Of a stretch of DNA of 64,000 nt, positions 1-7,666 are shown in pieces. A program made the position numbers and the translations under genes. Within the stretch, counting starts at the first letter, position 1, and every line of letters begins with the position of its first letter. This DNA is from Caballeronia novacaledonica (GTDB taxonomy: Bacteria; Pseudomonadota; Gammaproteobacteria; Burkholderiales; Burkholderiaceae): NCBI RefSeq assembly GCF_900258035.1, contig NZ_OGTP01000010.1, forward strand, positions 62,001 through 126,000. The letters are read 5' to 3'. The notes beneath the pieces were generated by a model. That model was not told where the DNA came from. It did no database searches and saw only the letters and a program-made list of their open reading frames with translations.

Positions 1-28
1 AGCGTCGAGCCCGCCTGACCCGCGCTCT

Positions 29-44
29 GGGCATAGCCTTTGCT
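29..44 (+). promoter_or_regulatory. Candidate sigma-54 promoter of the pfpI operon
   Basis: The 16-mer GGGCATAGCCTTTGCT has GG at 30-31 and GC at 42-43, exactly 10 bases apart, with GGCA at -24 and TTGCT at -12. It lies 66 bases upstream of the pfpI start. Fourteen of its 16 bases equal the candidate at 10076-10091. Function is inferred. Confidence 0.55.
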
Positions 45-109
45 GAAGTCTCGGACAAGTGTTCCGCGCATGCGGGATCGTTCGAAAACAGCAACAAAGG
101 AGTGGGTTC

Positions 110-661
110 ATGGCGATTTCCCTCAACGGTTGCAAGGTCGCGATTCTCGCCGTCGACGGCTTCGAGCAGGCCGAGCTCGTCGAGCCGCAACGCGCGCTGA
201 AGGAAGCGGGCGCGCAAGTGGATGTCGTATCGCAGAAGCCCGGTCAGATTCAGGGTTTCAGGCACGTGGACAAGGGCGACAAGGTGAATGTCGATGTGAC
301 TTTCGACGCCGCCAACGCCGCCGATTACGACGCGCTCGTGTTGCCCGGCGGCGTCGTGAACGGCGACGCGATCCGTCTCGACGCGAAGGCGCAAAGCTTC
401 GTGAAGGAAGCCGATCAGGCGAAGAAGCCGATCGCGGTGATCTGCCACGGCGGCTGGCTGCCGATATCGGCGGGCATCGTCGCGGGCCGCACGATGACGA
501 GCTGGCCGAGCCTGCAGGACGACGTTCGCAACGCGGGCGGCACGTGGGTCGATCAGGAGGTGCAGATCGACGGCAATCTCATCACGAGCCGCAAGCCCGA
601 CGATCTGCCCGCCTTCAACCAGGCGCTGATCGAAGCGCTCGGCAAGGCGCGCGCCGCGTGA
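110..661 (+). CDS. DJ-1/PfpI family protein (class I glutamine amidotransferase-like)
   Basis: A 183-residue single-domain PfpI/DJ-1 protein, the usual family length. The nucleophile elbow is AVICHGGW with Cys112-His113, followed by the family block TSWPS and DGNLITSRKPDDLPAF. Family members act as cytosolic stress proteins with peptidase, chaperone or deglycase activities; the exact activity here is not readable. The start at 110 was chosen because AAAGGAG precedes it at 96-102; the open frame also extends upstream to 59. It is first in a run of four same-strand stress genes and its stop overlaps an alternative start of the next gene (TGATG). A sigma-54-like promoter lies upstream. Confidence 0.9.
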   Translation: MAISLNGCKVAILAVDGFEQAELVEPQRALKEAGAQVDVVSQKPGQIQGFRHVDKGDKVNVDVTFDAANAADYDALVLPGGVVNGDAIRLDAKAQSFVKEADQAKKPIAVICHGGWLPISAGIVAGRTMTSWPSLQDDVRNAGGTWVDQEVQIDGNLITSRKPDDLPAFNQALIEALGKARAA

Positions 662-684
662 TGATTCGCACCGGAGCCAGGCCT

Positions 685-1224
685 ATGCCGAGATTGCTCA
701 TCTCCCTCACCCTTTCGTTCGCCGCCGCCTTTGCGCCGGTTGTGCAAGCGCAAACCGAAGGCGCGGCGAGCGCCACGCCAAGCGCGAGGCTCTCGCCGGG
801 CGATCAGCAGTTCCTTCAGGACGCCGGCGAGGCGGGCGCGACCGAAATCGCGGCGAGCAAACTCGCGCTGACGCACGCAAGCGACCGGCAGGTGCGGGAA
901 TTCGCACAGCGAATGATCGTCGATCACACGAAACTCGCGCGCAATCTGGACGTGCTCGCGAAACGCCACGGCATCACCGCGCCGCCGGCGGCGGATACGT
1001 CGGTGATCGGCAGCCTGCAAAATCTCCAGGGCGCGGAGTTCGACAAGGCCTATATTGAAAAGGTAGCGGTGGACGGGCATCGGAAGGCCGTTGCGCTCTT
1101 CGAAAAAGAGAGCGAAAGCGGCAACGACACCGCCCTGAAAGCGGCGGCGGCCAAGGCGTTGCCGGTTATCAGCCATCACGACGAGATGGCGCAGCAACTC
1201 GCAAAGACGAAGGCGGCGTCATGA
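685..1224 (+). CDS. DUF4142 family secreted protein
   Basis: A 179-residue protein with a clear signal peptide (MPRLLISLTLSFAAAFAPVVQA) followed by a DUF4142 helical domain. Family hallmarks seen are the LSPGDQQFLQDA start, the TEIAASKLAL helix, REFAQRMIVDHTKL, and a late ISHHDEMAQQL. DUF4142 proteins are ferritin-like helical bundles of unknown function, common in soil proteobacteria and often stress linked. The periplasm is the likely location. An alternative start at 661 overlaps the pfpI stop and would add eight residues; 685 is preferred because it begins directly at the signal peptide and has AGG close upstream. It overlaps the frame before the DUF1488 gene. Confidence 0.85.
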   Translation: MPRLLISLTLSFAAAFAPVVQAQTEGAASATPSARLSPGDQQFLQDAGEAGATEIAASKLALTHASDRQVREFAQRMIVDHTKLARNLDVLAKRHGITAPPAADTSVIGSLQNLQGAEFDKAYIEKVAVDGHRKAVALFEKESESGNDTALKAAAAKALPVISHHDEMAQQLAKTKAAS

Positions 1225-1295
1225 ACATTGCGACCGTCGCCGCAAGCGCAGCCGCGCCCCGATCCGCTTGCCGTCCCGCTTATGAGGACTCGACC

Positions 1296-1583
1296 ATGCA
1301 CATCACGTTTGCAGACGAAGCCCCCGTTTTCGACGGCGACGATCTCGCCATTCACTTCGCCGCGCTCATCGACGGCGAGCCGGTCGTGTGTTCGATCACC
1401 GCCGAAGCGCTCGAGGATCATTTCGGCGCGAAATCGCCGCGCGAGGACGATCTGCTCGACGCCTACACGCGCGGCACGGCGCGCATTCGCGCGGTATGCG
1501 CCGAAGTGCTCGACGACAACGGCGGCCAGCCCGCCGTGCTGAGAAGCGGATTGTTCCGCGTCGCCGGCATGGAGCCGGACTGA
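1296..1583 (+). CDS. DUF1488 family protein
   Basis: A 95-residue acidic cytosolic protein matching the DUF1488 pattern: an N-terminal MHITFADEAPVFDGDDLAIHF strand region, CSITAEALEDHFGA in the middle and a helical end. No enzymatic motif is visible and the family has no known function. The start at 1296 is preferred because GAGGA lies about 7 bases upstream; an in-frame ATG at 1221 overlaps the preceding stop and would add 25 unconvincing residues. It is third in the pfpI-DUF4142-DUF1488 run and probably co-transcribed. Confidence 0.75.
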   Translation: MHITFADEAPVFDGDDLAIHFAALIDGEPVVCSITAEALEDHFGAKSPREDDLLDAYTRGTARIRAVCAEVLDDNGGQPAVLRSGLFRVAGMEPD

Positions 1584-1634
1584 ATCTATAGAACGCGACG
1601 CGGCTCACATCACCCAAGCCAACAAGGAGGGAAC

Positions 1635-2207
1635 ATGTCATTGATCATTGCGGGCCGATTTCAGACCTTTCCCGCGGCCGAAACAGCAGCCCAGAAGCTC
1701 TTCGCACGCGGCTTCGTGGAAGAAGACGTGACGCTCTTCTTCGTCAATCCGAGCGGCCAGCACGCGCGCTATCCGGTCGGCGGCGATGTCGGCACCGACG
1801 CGGGCGCGCGCGCCGCGCCCAAAGGCGCCGGCAAGGGCGTGACGATCGGCGCGGTCGTCGGCGCGGTGGTGGGCGCGGCGATATTCGCGGTGTTCCATGC
1901 GCCGCTGCTCGTCTCGGTGATCGCGGCGGGTGTCGGCGCGTACGTGGGATCGCTCGCCGGGGCGATGTCGCATACGAAGAAGCCGCAGGACGCCTTGCAC
2001 GCCGAGGAACCCGCGCGTCATGCGGGCGTGCTCGTCGCCGTGCACGTATCGCCGGAATCGCAGGATCAGGCCGCATCCGCGCTGCGCGAGGCGGGCGGCA
2101 TGGATATCGAGCGGGCGTCCGGACGTTGGAAACAAGGCCGCTGGAGCGATTTCGATCCGCTGCAGCCGCCGCATCCGCTGGGCGAATTCGCGCATACGCG
2201 CGCCTGA
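1635..2207 (+). CDS. Glycine-zipper membrane stress protein (hypothetical)
   Basis: A 190-residue protein. Residues 1-45 resemble general-stress-protein-17M-like sequences (FQTFPAAETAAQKLFARGF). Residues about 70-110 form two hydrophobic Gly/Ala-rich segments (AVVGAVVGAAIFAVF and VIAAGVGAYVGSLAGAM) typical of glycine-zipper membrane hairpins. The C-terminal part is soluble, with an HVSPESQDQAASALREAGG element like a second ferredoxin-type half. A strong ribosome-binding site AAGGAGG lies at 1624-1630. It ends the pfpI operon and is followed by a hairpin terminator. Function unknown; inner-membrane location inferred. Confidence 0.75.
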   Translation: MSLIIAGRFQTFPAAETAAQKLFARGFVEEDVTLFFVNPSGQHARYPVGGDVGTDAGARAAPKGAGKGVTIGAVVGAVVGAAIFAVFHAPLLVSVIAAGVGAYVGSLAGAMSHTKKPQDALHAEEPARHAGVLVAVHVSPESQDQAASALREAGGMDIERASGRWKQGRWSDFDPLQPPHPLGEFAHTRA

Positions 2208-2227
2208 TTGCTCCCGTGTGCCGATGA

Positions 2228-2256
2228 AAACGCCCGCTTCGTGCGGGCGTTCGTCT
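2228..2256 (+). terminator. Intrinsic terminator of the pfpI operon
   Basis: Stem ACGCCCGC/GCGGGCGT (2230-2237 with 2243-2250) with loop TTCGT, followed by a T-containing tail. It closes the four-gene run. Confidence 0.7.
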
Positions 2257-2267
2257 TTCCGGACGTG

Positions 2268-2513
2268 TCAGACCCAGGGCGTGCGCATCCGATTTGCCGG
2301 CATGGTCGCGCGAAGCCGGCATCCGGCAGGCAGCACGCGCGCCTTGCCTGCGCTCGCGGCAGGCGCTTCACAGAGGCGCCCGAACTCCGCATGGGATGCC
2401 TGCGCGGACTGCCTCTCGGTGACGTGCTGACGGATGGGCAAAGTCAGCGCGGAAGCCGCGATCGCCACGACTATCAAAAACTCGCGATGCGCGAGCCGAT
2501 TGAACAATTTCAC
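2268..2513 (-). CDS. Small putative membrane-anchored protein (hypothetical)
   Basis: An 81-residue frame starting with GTG at 2513 and preceded by a good GGAGA ribosome-binding site 5 bases upstream. Residues about 10-24 (EFLIVVAIAASALTL) form one hydrophobic segment, followed by a hydrophilic, Arg/Ala-rich tail with two cysteines. No family is recognised. The ribosome-binding site and N-terminal segment make it plausible, but it is short and could be spurious. It faces the DUF2383 gene divergently. Confidence 0.4.
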   Translation of the reverse strand: MKLFNRLAHREFLIVVAIAASALTLPIRQHVTERQSAQASHAEFGRLCEAPAASAGKARVLPAGCRLRATMPANRMRTPWV

Positions 2514-2609
2514 TGCGTTCTCCTGTTGCCGTGACAGGCGCGTCTCGAATCGGATGCGCGCTGTAATGCAGCATCGACAGCAAGTCACATGCCCCGCCGC
2601 GCGCGACGC

Positions 2610-2625
2610 GGGCACGCCGCGTGCG
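2610..2625 (+). promoter_or_regulatory. Candidate sigma-54 promoter of the DUF2383 gene
   Basis: GGGCACGCCGCGTGCG: GG at 2611-2612 and GC at 2623-2624 with 10 bases between. The -24 half GGCACG is perfect; the -12 half is TGC rather than TTGC. It is 72 bases upstream of the next start. In such GC-rich DNA this one could be chance. Confidence 0.4.
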
Positions 2626-2697
2626 CAATGAATCGGCGAGCCGCATCCCGCAGGGAGGCTGCGCAGTGGCAATCTCGAAACTAAAAGGAGGTGTTAC

Positions 2698-3150
2698 ATG
2701 AGCACGAACGTCGTATCGGTACTCAACGATCTCGTCGAAACCTCGAAGGACGGGGAAAAGGGTTTTCTCAAGGCCGCCGAGGATACGCGCGATCCGAGCC
2801 TCAAGCTGCTGTTTCAGAACCGCGCGCAAAAGTGCGCGGAAGGCGCGCGCGAGTTGCAGGACGTGGTCGCGCGGCTGGGCGGCAAGCCCGAAACCGGCGG
2901 CTCGATGGCCGGTGCGCTGCATCGCGGCTGGGTCGATGTGAAGTCGGCCGTGAGCGGCCACAGCGACCACGCGATTCTCGCCGAATGCGAGCGTGGCGAG
3001 GATGCCGCGAAGAAGAACTATCGCGAGGCGCTCGATAAGGATCTGCCCGCCGATATCCGTGCGGTCGTCGAGCGGCAGTATCAGGGCGTGCTGGAAAATC
3101 ACGACCGCATCCGCGATCTGCGCGATCAATTCGCCGCCGCGAAGTCCTAA
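2698..3150 (+). CDS. PA2169-type four-helix-bundle protein (DUF2383)
   Basis: A 150-residue all-helical protein of the PA2169/DUF2383 family, which is ferritin-like and often found in stress loci. Visible features are VLNDLVETSKDGEKGFLKAAED at the N-terminus, RAQKCAEGARELQ, and a C-terminal CERGEDAAKKNYREALDKDLPADIRAVVERQY helix pair. A near-perfect ribosome-binding site (AAAGGAGGTG) lies at 2683-2692. Molecular function is unknown; a stress role is inferred from context and from the sigma-54-like promoter upstream. It is a single-gene unit closed by a terminator. Confidence 0.85.
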   Translation: MSTNVVSVLNDLVETSKDGEKGFLKAAEDTRDPSLKLLFQNRAQKCAEGARELQDVVARLGGKPETGGSMAGALHRGWVDVKSAVSGHSDHAILAECERGEDAAKKNYREALDKDLPADIRAVVERQYQGVLENHDRIRDLRDQFAAAKS

Positions 3151-3173
3151 GGCGATGACGTAACCGCGCAAAA

Positions 3174-3202
3174 CAAACGGCCGCGCGATGCGGCCGTTTG
3201 TT
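3174..3202. terminator. Bidirectional hairpin terminator
   Basis: An 11-base-pair stem CAAACGGCCGC/GCGGCCGTTTG (3174-3184 with 3190-3200) lies between two convergent genes, with AAAA before and TT after, so it can serve both. Confidence 0.7.
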
Positions 3203-3226
3203 CGTCCAGCGAAAGCGTGACGCGCG

Positions 3227-3448
3227 TTACTGCGGCTGGCCCTTGTCGTTGGTGCCGAGCGCCGAAGCCGCCGCCGCTGCCGACGCGCCCTTCAGCTTGT
3301 GCGCCTTGTTCTGCTGATGCAGATTGGTGCCCTTCTGCTTCTTCGCCATCGGTTCCGTGGCGGCCGCATCGGAGGCTGCCTGCGCGAATGCCGTCGTCGA
3401 GAATGCCAGCGCGAGCGCGCCGATCAATGCCATCTTTTTCGTCTTCAT
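3227..3448 (-). CDS. Small secreted basic protein (hypothetical)
   Basis: A 73-residue protein with a typical signal peptide (MKTKKMALIGALALAFSTTAFAQA) and a short Lys/Ala/Gln-rich mature part (KKQKGTNLHQQNKAHKLKG). A GGAGC ribosome-binding site precedes the ATG. It resembles the many tiny periplasmic proteins of Burkholderiaceae that are annotated only as hypothetical. No catalytic residues or cysteines are present. The neighbouring minus-strand BON gene is also secreted. Confidence 0.7.
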   Translation of the reverse strand: MKTKKMALIGALALAFSTTAFAQAASDAAATEPMAKKQKGTNLHQQNKAHKLKGASAAAAASALGTNDKGQPQ

Positions 3449-3771
3449 GAAGAGCTCCTTTGCCGGGGCCTCTGAACGCCGGGCTACTGCGCGTTCGAGA
3501 GCCGCCTGTGTGAGTGACGTCCTGGACGGCCGTACTCGTTTTTAAGTTTCGAAGTGCTGCGAGGTGATGCGCACTGCGTGAAGCGTCATGCGTGAATGTG
3601 CGACTGAAGCATCGGGCGATGCGACGCGAAGCCCATGCCTCCATGCGAGAACCCGCGCTTCGCCCGATTCATCGCCCCATATGGCGAATCGTCGAACCCC
3701 GCGCGGGTTCCGGTGCTGCTGGCACTCAACCGCGGCCCGCCGTGGCGAAGCCGGGCATACGCACTATGCCA
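3449..3771. other. Intergenic region, no gene seen
   Basis: This stretch carries the upstream region of the small secreted gene and the 3' side of the BON gene. I found no convincing -24/-12 element, RNA or coding frame; short open frames here lack ribosome-binding sites. Confidence 0.6.
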
Positions 3772-4113
3772 TTACTTGGCGGCAATTTTAAGATGGTTCT
3801 TCACGGATGCAACACCCGAGACGTTCGAGACGGTCTCTTCGGCGGCGGTCTTGTCTTCCGCCGACGGCACCGTGCCCGTCAGCGACACCACGCCCGCGCG
3901 CGTCTTCACGTGGATGTGCGTGGACTTGACGTTCTTCGCGCCGAGCAGCTCGGCCTTGACCTTGGTGGTGATGGCGCTGTCGTCGACCTTCTGGCCCATC
4001 GACGTGTCGGCACCGCTCGTCGACGAGGCTGCATTGGTTTGCGCGCCGACGTTGAGCGCGAACACGACACACGCGATACCGCCGGCTGCTTTCAGGATTT
4101 GAGTCGTCTTCAT
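3772..4113 (-). CDS. BON domain periplasmic protein
   Basis: A 113-residue protein with a signal peptide ending near VGAQT and one BON domain (about residues 43-112): DDSAITTKVKAELLG, then VKTRAGVVSLTGTVPS and SNVSGVASVKNHL. BON domains are OsmY-like phospholipid- or envelope-binding modules involved in osmotic or envelope stress tolerance. A single BON domain is shorter than OsmY (two domains), but is common in Burkholderia. It sits in the stress island next to rpoN, transcribed away from it. Confidence 0.85.
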   Translation of the reverse strand: MKTTQILKAAGGIACVVFALNVGAQTNAASSTSGADTSMGQKVDDSAITTKVKAELLGAKNVKSTHIHVKTRAGVVSLTGTVPSAEDKTAAEETVSNVSGVASVKNHLKIAAK

Positions 4114-4562
4114 GGCAATACTCCCATTTTTTCGATTTTGGTCTGGCGCCCCGTTCGCCTTTCATATGCGAGGCGGCTCTTCGATCACGTCCGCGCCGTA
4201 GCACGCGGATCGTGAGCTTCGATCCGCAACTTGCGTGCCGGACCAGACTTGCGCGCGATCCATCCGCCGCCGGGACGCGCCGAAAGCACCGTGCGGCGCG
4301 GCATTCGTGCGACTTCGAACAAATCTTCGACGATCGCGAAATCGTTCGCGGCGGTGCGCAAAGCGGCGTTCGAAATGCGCGTCGCTTTTGTCTGAGCGCG
4401 TGTAAAAACTGCGTAAAACAACACGCGCGAACGCTTCAAAACCAAGGAGCGGACTGCAAAAAACGTAGTCGCGGCATAAGCTTATCGGACGATGGCACGG
4501 TCATTGCTTAATTGACTCGCAAACCAGCCCATTACGTCAAGAACATCGAGGATTAGCAAGCA
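4114..4562. other. Divergent intergenic region between BON gene and rpoN
   Basis: About 450 bases with no credible gene. It contains the rpoN sigma-54-type promoter (4493-4508) near its right end and the BON promoter on the left. I saw no other conserved element. Confidence 0.6.
4493..4508 (+). promoter_or_regulatory. Sigma-54 promoter of rpoN (autoregulatory)
   Basis: TGGCACGGTCATTGCT matches the sigma-54 consensus TGGCACG-N4-TTGCW at every fixed base. GG is at 4494-4495 and GC at 4506-4507, separated by 10 bases. Expected transcription start is near 4519, 44 bases before the rpoN ATG. The sigma factor gene is therefore likely to be transcribed by its own product or a paralogue. Confidence 0.85.
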
Positions 4563-6050
4563 ATGCCGCCTACACTCGAACTCCGCGCGAAACAAACGCT
4601 CGCGCTCACGCCGCGTCTGCAGCAGTCCGTGCGCCTTCTGCAACTCTCGTCACTGGAGTTCCAGCAAGAACTGCGAAACGCGCTCGATACGAATCCCTTC
4701 CTCGAATACGACGAGTCGCAAACCGAAGACAACGCACTCGGCGCCGACAACGGCAGCTCGATGGGCGAATCGGCTCTGTCGACCACGGCCAGCAGCACCG
4801 CCGACACCCCGCTCGCGCCCGAAACCGGCATGGAGAACGAATCGAGCGCCGATGCCGGCTCGCGCGACGACTCCATCGGCGAATTTTCATCCGATCCCTT
4901 CGGCCGCGGCACGTCACGTAACAGCGGCGACGGCGAGGGCTCCGATCCCGCCGACTGGGTGCGCATCGAGCCGTCGCTGCACGAAACGCTGCACGACGCG
5001 TTGCGGCTCTATCAACTGAACCAGCGGGATCGCGCGATCGCGCAACTCATCATCGAAGCGCTCGACGACGACGGCTATCTGCGTCAGGAGTTGAGCGAGC
5101 TCGCGGATGTCGTCGAGATCGAACCCGCGCTGCACGAGGACGAACTCACTATCGCGCTGAAGCTCGTGCAGTCGCTCGACAAGCCGGGCGTCGGCGCGCG
5201 CAATCTGTCCGAATGCCTGACGCTGCAACTCGAAGCGCTCGACGCGGATACGCCGGGCCGCGCCGTCGCGCTCGAGATCGTCGCGCATCATCTGGAGCGC
5301 CTGGCTCGCCGCGAGCAGGCCGAATTGCAGAAAAAAATCGGCTGCAGCGCGGATGAACTGCGCGTCGCGTGCGCGCTCGTGCGCCGTCTCGATCCGAAGC
5401 CGGGCGAGAACTATGGTCAGAGCGAGGACAACTACGTGGTGCCGGACGTCATCGTGCGTCAGGCGAAAAAGCAATGGGTCGTGACGATCAATCCGGCGGT
5501 GCTGCCGCGTGCGCGCATCCATCGCATGTACGCGGAGCTTTTCGCGCAGTCGGCCGGCGCGAGCCGCTCACCGCTCGCGCAGCAATTGCAGGAAGCGCGC
5601 TGGCTCATTCGCAACGCGCAGCAGCGCTTCACGACGATTCAGCGCGTCGCCGAATGCATCGTGTCGCATCAGAAGGCGTTCTTCGACTACGGCGAGATCG
5701 CGCTGAAGCCGCTCGTGCTGCGCGATGTCGCCGATGAACTCGGCCTGCACGAATCGACCATCTCGCGTGCGACGGGCAACAAGTACATGGCCACGCCGCG
5801 CGGCATCTTCGAGTTCAAGCACTTCTTCCCGCGCGAACTGAGCACGGAAAGCGGGGGCACGTGTTCGGCGGCAGCGGTGCGCGCGCTGCTCAAGGAAATG
5901 ATCTCGAAGGAGAACACGCGCGATCCGCTATCCGACGTGAGTCTCGCGAAGATGCTCGCGGATCAGGGCGTGATCGTCGCGCGGCGCACGGTGGCGAAGT
6001 ATCGGCATTTGATGAAGGTGCCGCCCGCGGAATTGCGCCGTCAGGCGTGA
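4563..6050 (+). CDS. rpoN: RNA polymerase sigma-54 factor
   Basis: A 495-residue sigma-54. Region I (activator-interacting) is residues 1-50 (LELRAKQTLALTPRLQQSVRLLQLSSLEFQQEL). Residues about 50-130 form a long acidic, Ser/Asp-rich region II. The core-binding domain follows, then the HTH segment (VADELGLHESTISRATGNKY) and the RpoN box ARRTVAKYR at 473-481, which reads the -24 element. The start has GAGGA upstream. Its neighbours are stress genes, not lptB, hpf, ptsN or rapZ, so this is probably a second rpoN copy rather than the housekeeping one (inference). A perfect sigma-54 promoter precedes it and an intrinsic terminator follows. Confidence 0.97.
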   Translation: MPPTLELRAKQTLALTPRLQQSVRLLQLSSLEFQQELRNALDTNPFLEYDESQTEDNALGADNGSSMGESALSTTASSTADTPLAPETGMENESSADAGSRDDSIGEFSSDPFGRGTSRNSGDGEGSDPADWVRIEPSLHETLHDALRLYQLNQRDRAIAQLIIEALDDDGYLRQELSELADVVEIEPALHEDELTIALKLVQSLDKPGVGARNLSECLTLQLEALDADTPGRAVALEIVAHHLERLARREQAELQKKIGCSADELRVACALVRRLDPKPGENYGQSEDNYVVPDVIVRQAKKQWVVTINPAVLPRARIHRMYAELFAQSAGASRSPLAQQLQEARWLIRNAQQRFTTIQRVAECIVSHQKAFFDYGEIALKPLVLRDVADELGLHESTISRATGNKYMATPRGIFEFKHFFPRELSTESGGTCSAAAVRALLKEMISKENTRDPLSDVSLAKMLADQGVIVARRTVAKYRHLMKVPPAELRRQA

Positions 6051-6125
6051 CGTTTTCGACGCTCTCACGCGCTCGGCGACGACCCGGTCAAGCGAGGCGC
6101 CCGAGCGACAGGAGCGCGAGTGACA

Positions 6126-6151
6126 GGCCGTCCATGCGGGCGGCCTTTTTT
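6126..6151 (+). terminator. Intrinsic terminator of rpoN
   Basis: Stem GGCCGTCC/GGGCGGCC (6126-6133 with 6138-6145, one G-U pair) followed by six T. Confidence 0.85.
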
Positions 6152-6160
6152 CGTCCGCGC

Positions 6161-7072
6161 TTACCGCCACCCCGACGCCCGATGCGTGCGCTTTCGTGCC
6201 GCCGTCGCCGATAGCTCCGCGCCGAGCAGAAACACCGCCGCCGAGTAATAGAGCCACATGAGGATGATCGCGAGCGATCCCGCCGCGCCGAACATGTTCG
6301 CCGTGCCCGCGTGCGCGAGATAGAACGCGAAGAGCCGCTTGCCGCCTTCGAACAGCAGCGCGGCGGCGGTCGCGCCGAGCGCCGCATCGCCCCAGCGCAT
6401 GCGCGTCGTCGGCAGGAATTTGAGCAGCACGGTGAACGCGGTCATCAGCACGCCGAGCGATATCGCGCGCCGCGTGAGGCCCGACAGCACGATGAACGGA
6501 CTGCCGTCGCCGAGCACCCAATGGCCGAGTATCTCGACGAGCGCGTCGAGCACGAGCAGCACCGCGACGAGCAAGCCGGAACCGACCACCAGCCCGAACG
6601 ACATCAGCCGCACGCGCAGCAGCGTGACGATGCTCTCGCGCGTGCTCACGGCGGGCGTCGGCCAGATGACATTGAGCGCGCTGTGCAGCGACGAGAACGT
6701 CGCCGACGCGCCGATCAGCACGCCCGCGACCGAAATAATCGCCGTGCTGCGCGCGATGTCCGCGTGCCACGCGTTCGCGACGATCGCCTCCAGCGTGCGC
6801 GCCGCGTCCACGCCCACGACGCCGCTGATCTCGTCGAAGAGCCGCCCTTGCACGGCATCGGCGCCGAAGAAGACGCTCGCGACCGCGATCACGATGACGA
6901 GCGTCGGCGCGATCGAGAACGCGGCGAAGAACGCGATCGCCGCCGAGAACATCAGGCAGTGGTCCTGCGACCATTGCGTGATCGGATCGACGACCCACGA
7001 AAGCCAGCCGACGCGCGACGTGCGCCCCGAAGCGACAGGCGTGGATTGAGTGGCGGAGACGTCCTGATCCAT
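6161..7072 (-). CDS. YihY/BrkB family inner-membrane protein
   Basis: A 303-residue polytopic protein with about six transmembrane helices. YihY/BrkB hallmarks include the DHCLMFSAAIAFFAAFSIAPTLV first helix, a conserved G-rich IISVAGVLIGASATFSSLHSALNVIW segment, LLKFLPTTRMRWGDAALGA, and the closing GAAGSLAIILMWLYYSAAVFLLGAEL motif. It was once misnamed ribonuclease BN; real function is unknown. The C-terminal tail is short and basic. Lies convergent to rpoN in the stress island. Confidence 0.9.
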   Translation of the reverse strand: MDQDVSATQSTPVASGRTSRVGWLSWVVDPITQWSQDHCLMFSAAIAFFAAFSIAPTLVIVIAVASVFFGADAVQGRLFDEISGVVGVDAARTLEAIVANAWHADIARSTAIISVAGVLIGASATFSSLHSALNVIWPTPAVSTRESIVTLLRVRLMSFGLVVGSGLLVAVLLVLDALVEILGHWVLGDGSPFIVLSGLTRRAISLGVLMTAFTVLLKFLPTTRMRWGDAALGATAAALLFEGGKRLFAFYLAHAGTANMFGAAGSLAIILMWLYYSAAVFLLGAELSATAARKRTHRASGWR

Positions 7073-7144
7073 CGGCGGAGCGTGTGAGCGCGGCTTGAAG
7101 TGTCAACCGACGATGTTATCCCCGCGATGCGAATCGTGTGTAAA

Positions 7145-7172
7145 ACGGCGCGCTCCGGTGAGAGCGCGCCGC
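7145..7172 (-). terminator. Intrinsic terminator of the acidic-protein gene
   Basis: Stem GGCGCGCTC/GAGCGCGCC (7147-7155 with 7162-7170); read on the minus strand it ends in TTTTA. Confidence 0.75.
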
Positions 7173-7197
7173 TTGTGACTCCTGCTTCGCGTGCCGG

Positions 7198-7542
7198 TCA
7201 GGGCCGATCGGCGGCCGGGTCGGCGTCCTCGTCGGTGAGGCCGCGCGTTTCGTCCTCGATTTCGTCGGGCAGGATATCGGCGTCGGCTTCCAGATTGTTG
7301 TCGCCGTCCGCCGATGCGGTTTCACCCGTGCCGAAGCGGTCCGTGTCGCTGTTCAACTCGGCCTTGGACTGGCCGAGCGCGTGGGCGTCGAGTTCATCTT
7401 CGATGTCGCCCGGATAGCGCTTTTCGCCCTGCACGTCCGAACCGCTGTCGGACGAATCGCTCGGGCCGAGCGCTCCGGTGCCGTGTCCCTTGCCGTATTC
7501 CGCGCCATCGTCTTCGGGCGGGTTCAATGTGCTTCCGCTCAT
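7198..7542 (-). CDS. Small acidic, probably disordered protein (hypothetical)
   Basis: A 114-residue protein very rich in Asp, Glu, Gly and Ser and lacking any hydrophobic core, so probably disordered (for example GKGHGTGALGPSDSSDSGSD and LPDEIEDETRGLTDEDADP). No family is recognised. AAGGAGG directly upstream gives the start at 7542, 5 bases from the ribosome-binding site; a tandem ATG at 7545 is too close. A sigma-54-like promoter sits only about 35 bases upstream, placing the predicted transcript start near 7565. Flanked by terminators on both sides, so it is a monocistronic unit. Confidence 0.75.
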   Translation of the reverse strand: MSGSTLNPPEDDGAEYGKGHGTGALGPSDSSDSGSDVQGEKRYPGDIEDELDAHALGQSKAELNSDTDRFGTGETASADGDNNLEADADILPDEIEDETRGLTDEDADPAADRP

Positions 7543-7575
7543 CATGACCTCCTTGGATCGTGTCCACGATGAATC

Positions 7576-7591
7576 CGCAAATCCCGTTCCG
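7576..7591 (-). promoter_or_regulatory. Candidate sigma-54 promoter of the acidic-protein gene
   Basis: On the minus strand CGGAACGGGATTTGCG: GG at 7590-7589, GC at 7578-7577, 10 bases between, with ACG after GG and a full TTGC. It lies neatly between the otsA terminator and the gene. Confidence 0.55.
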
Positions 7592-7604
7592 CGCACGACG
7601 CATG

Positions 7605-7636
7605 AAAAAACCCCGCGCTTCTTTCGAAGCGCGGGG
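7605..7636 (-). terminator. Intrinsic terminator of otsA
   Basis: An 11-base-pair stem CCCCGCGCTTC/GAAGCGCGGGG (7611-7621 with 7626-7636), followed by six T on the minus strand. Confidence 0.85.
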
Positions 7637-7666
7637 TCGTGATGCAAGACAACTTTCGGCGCGAAC

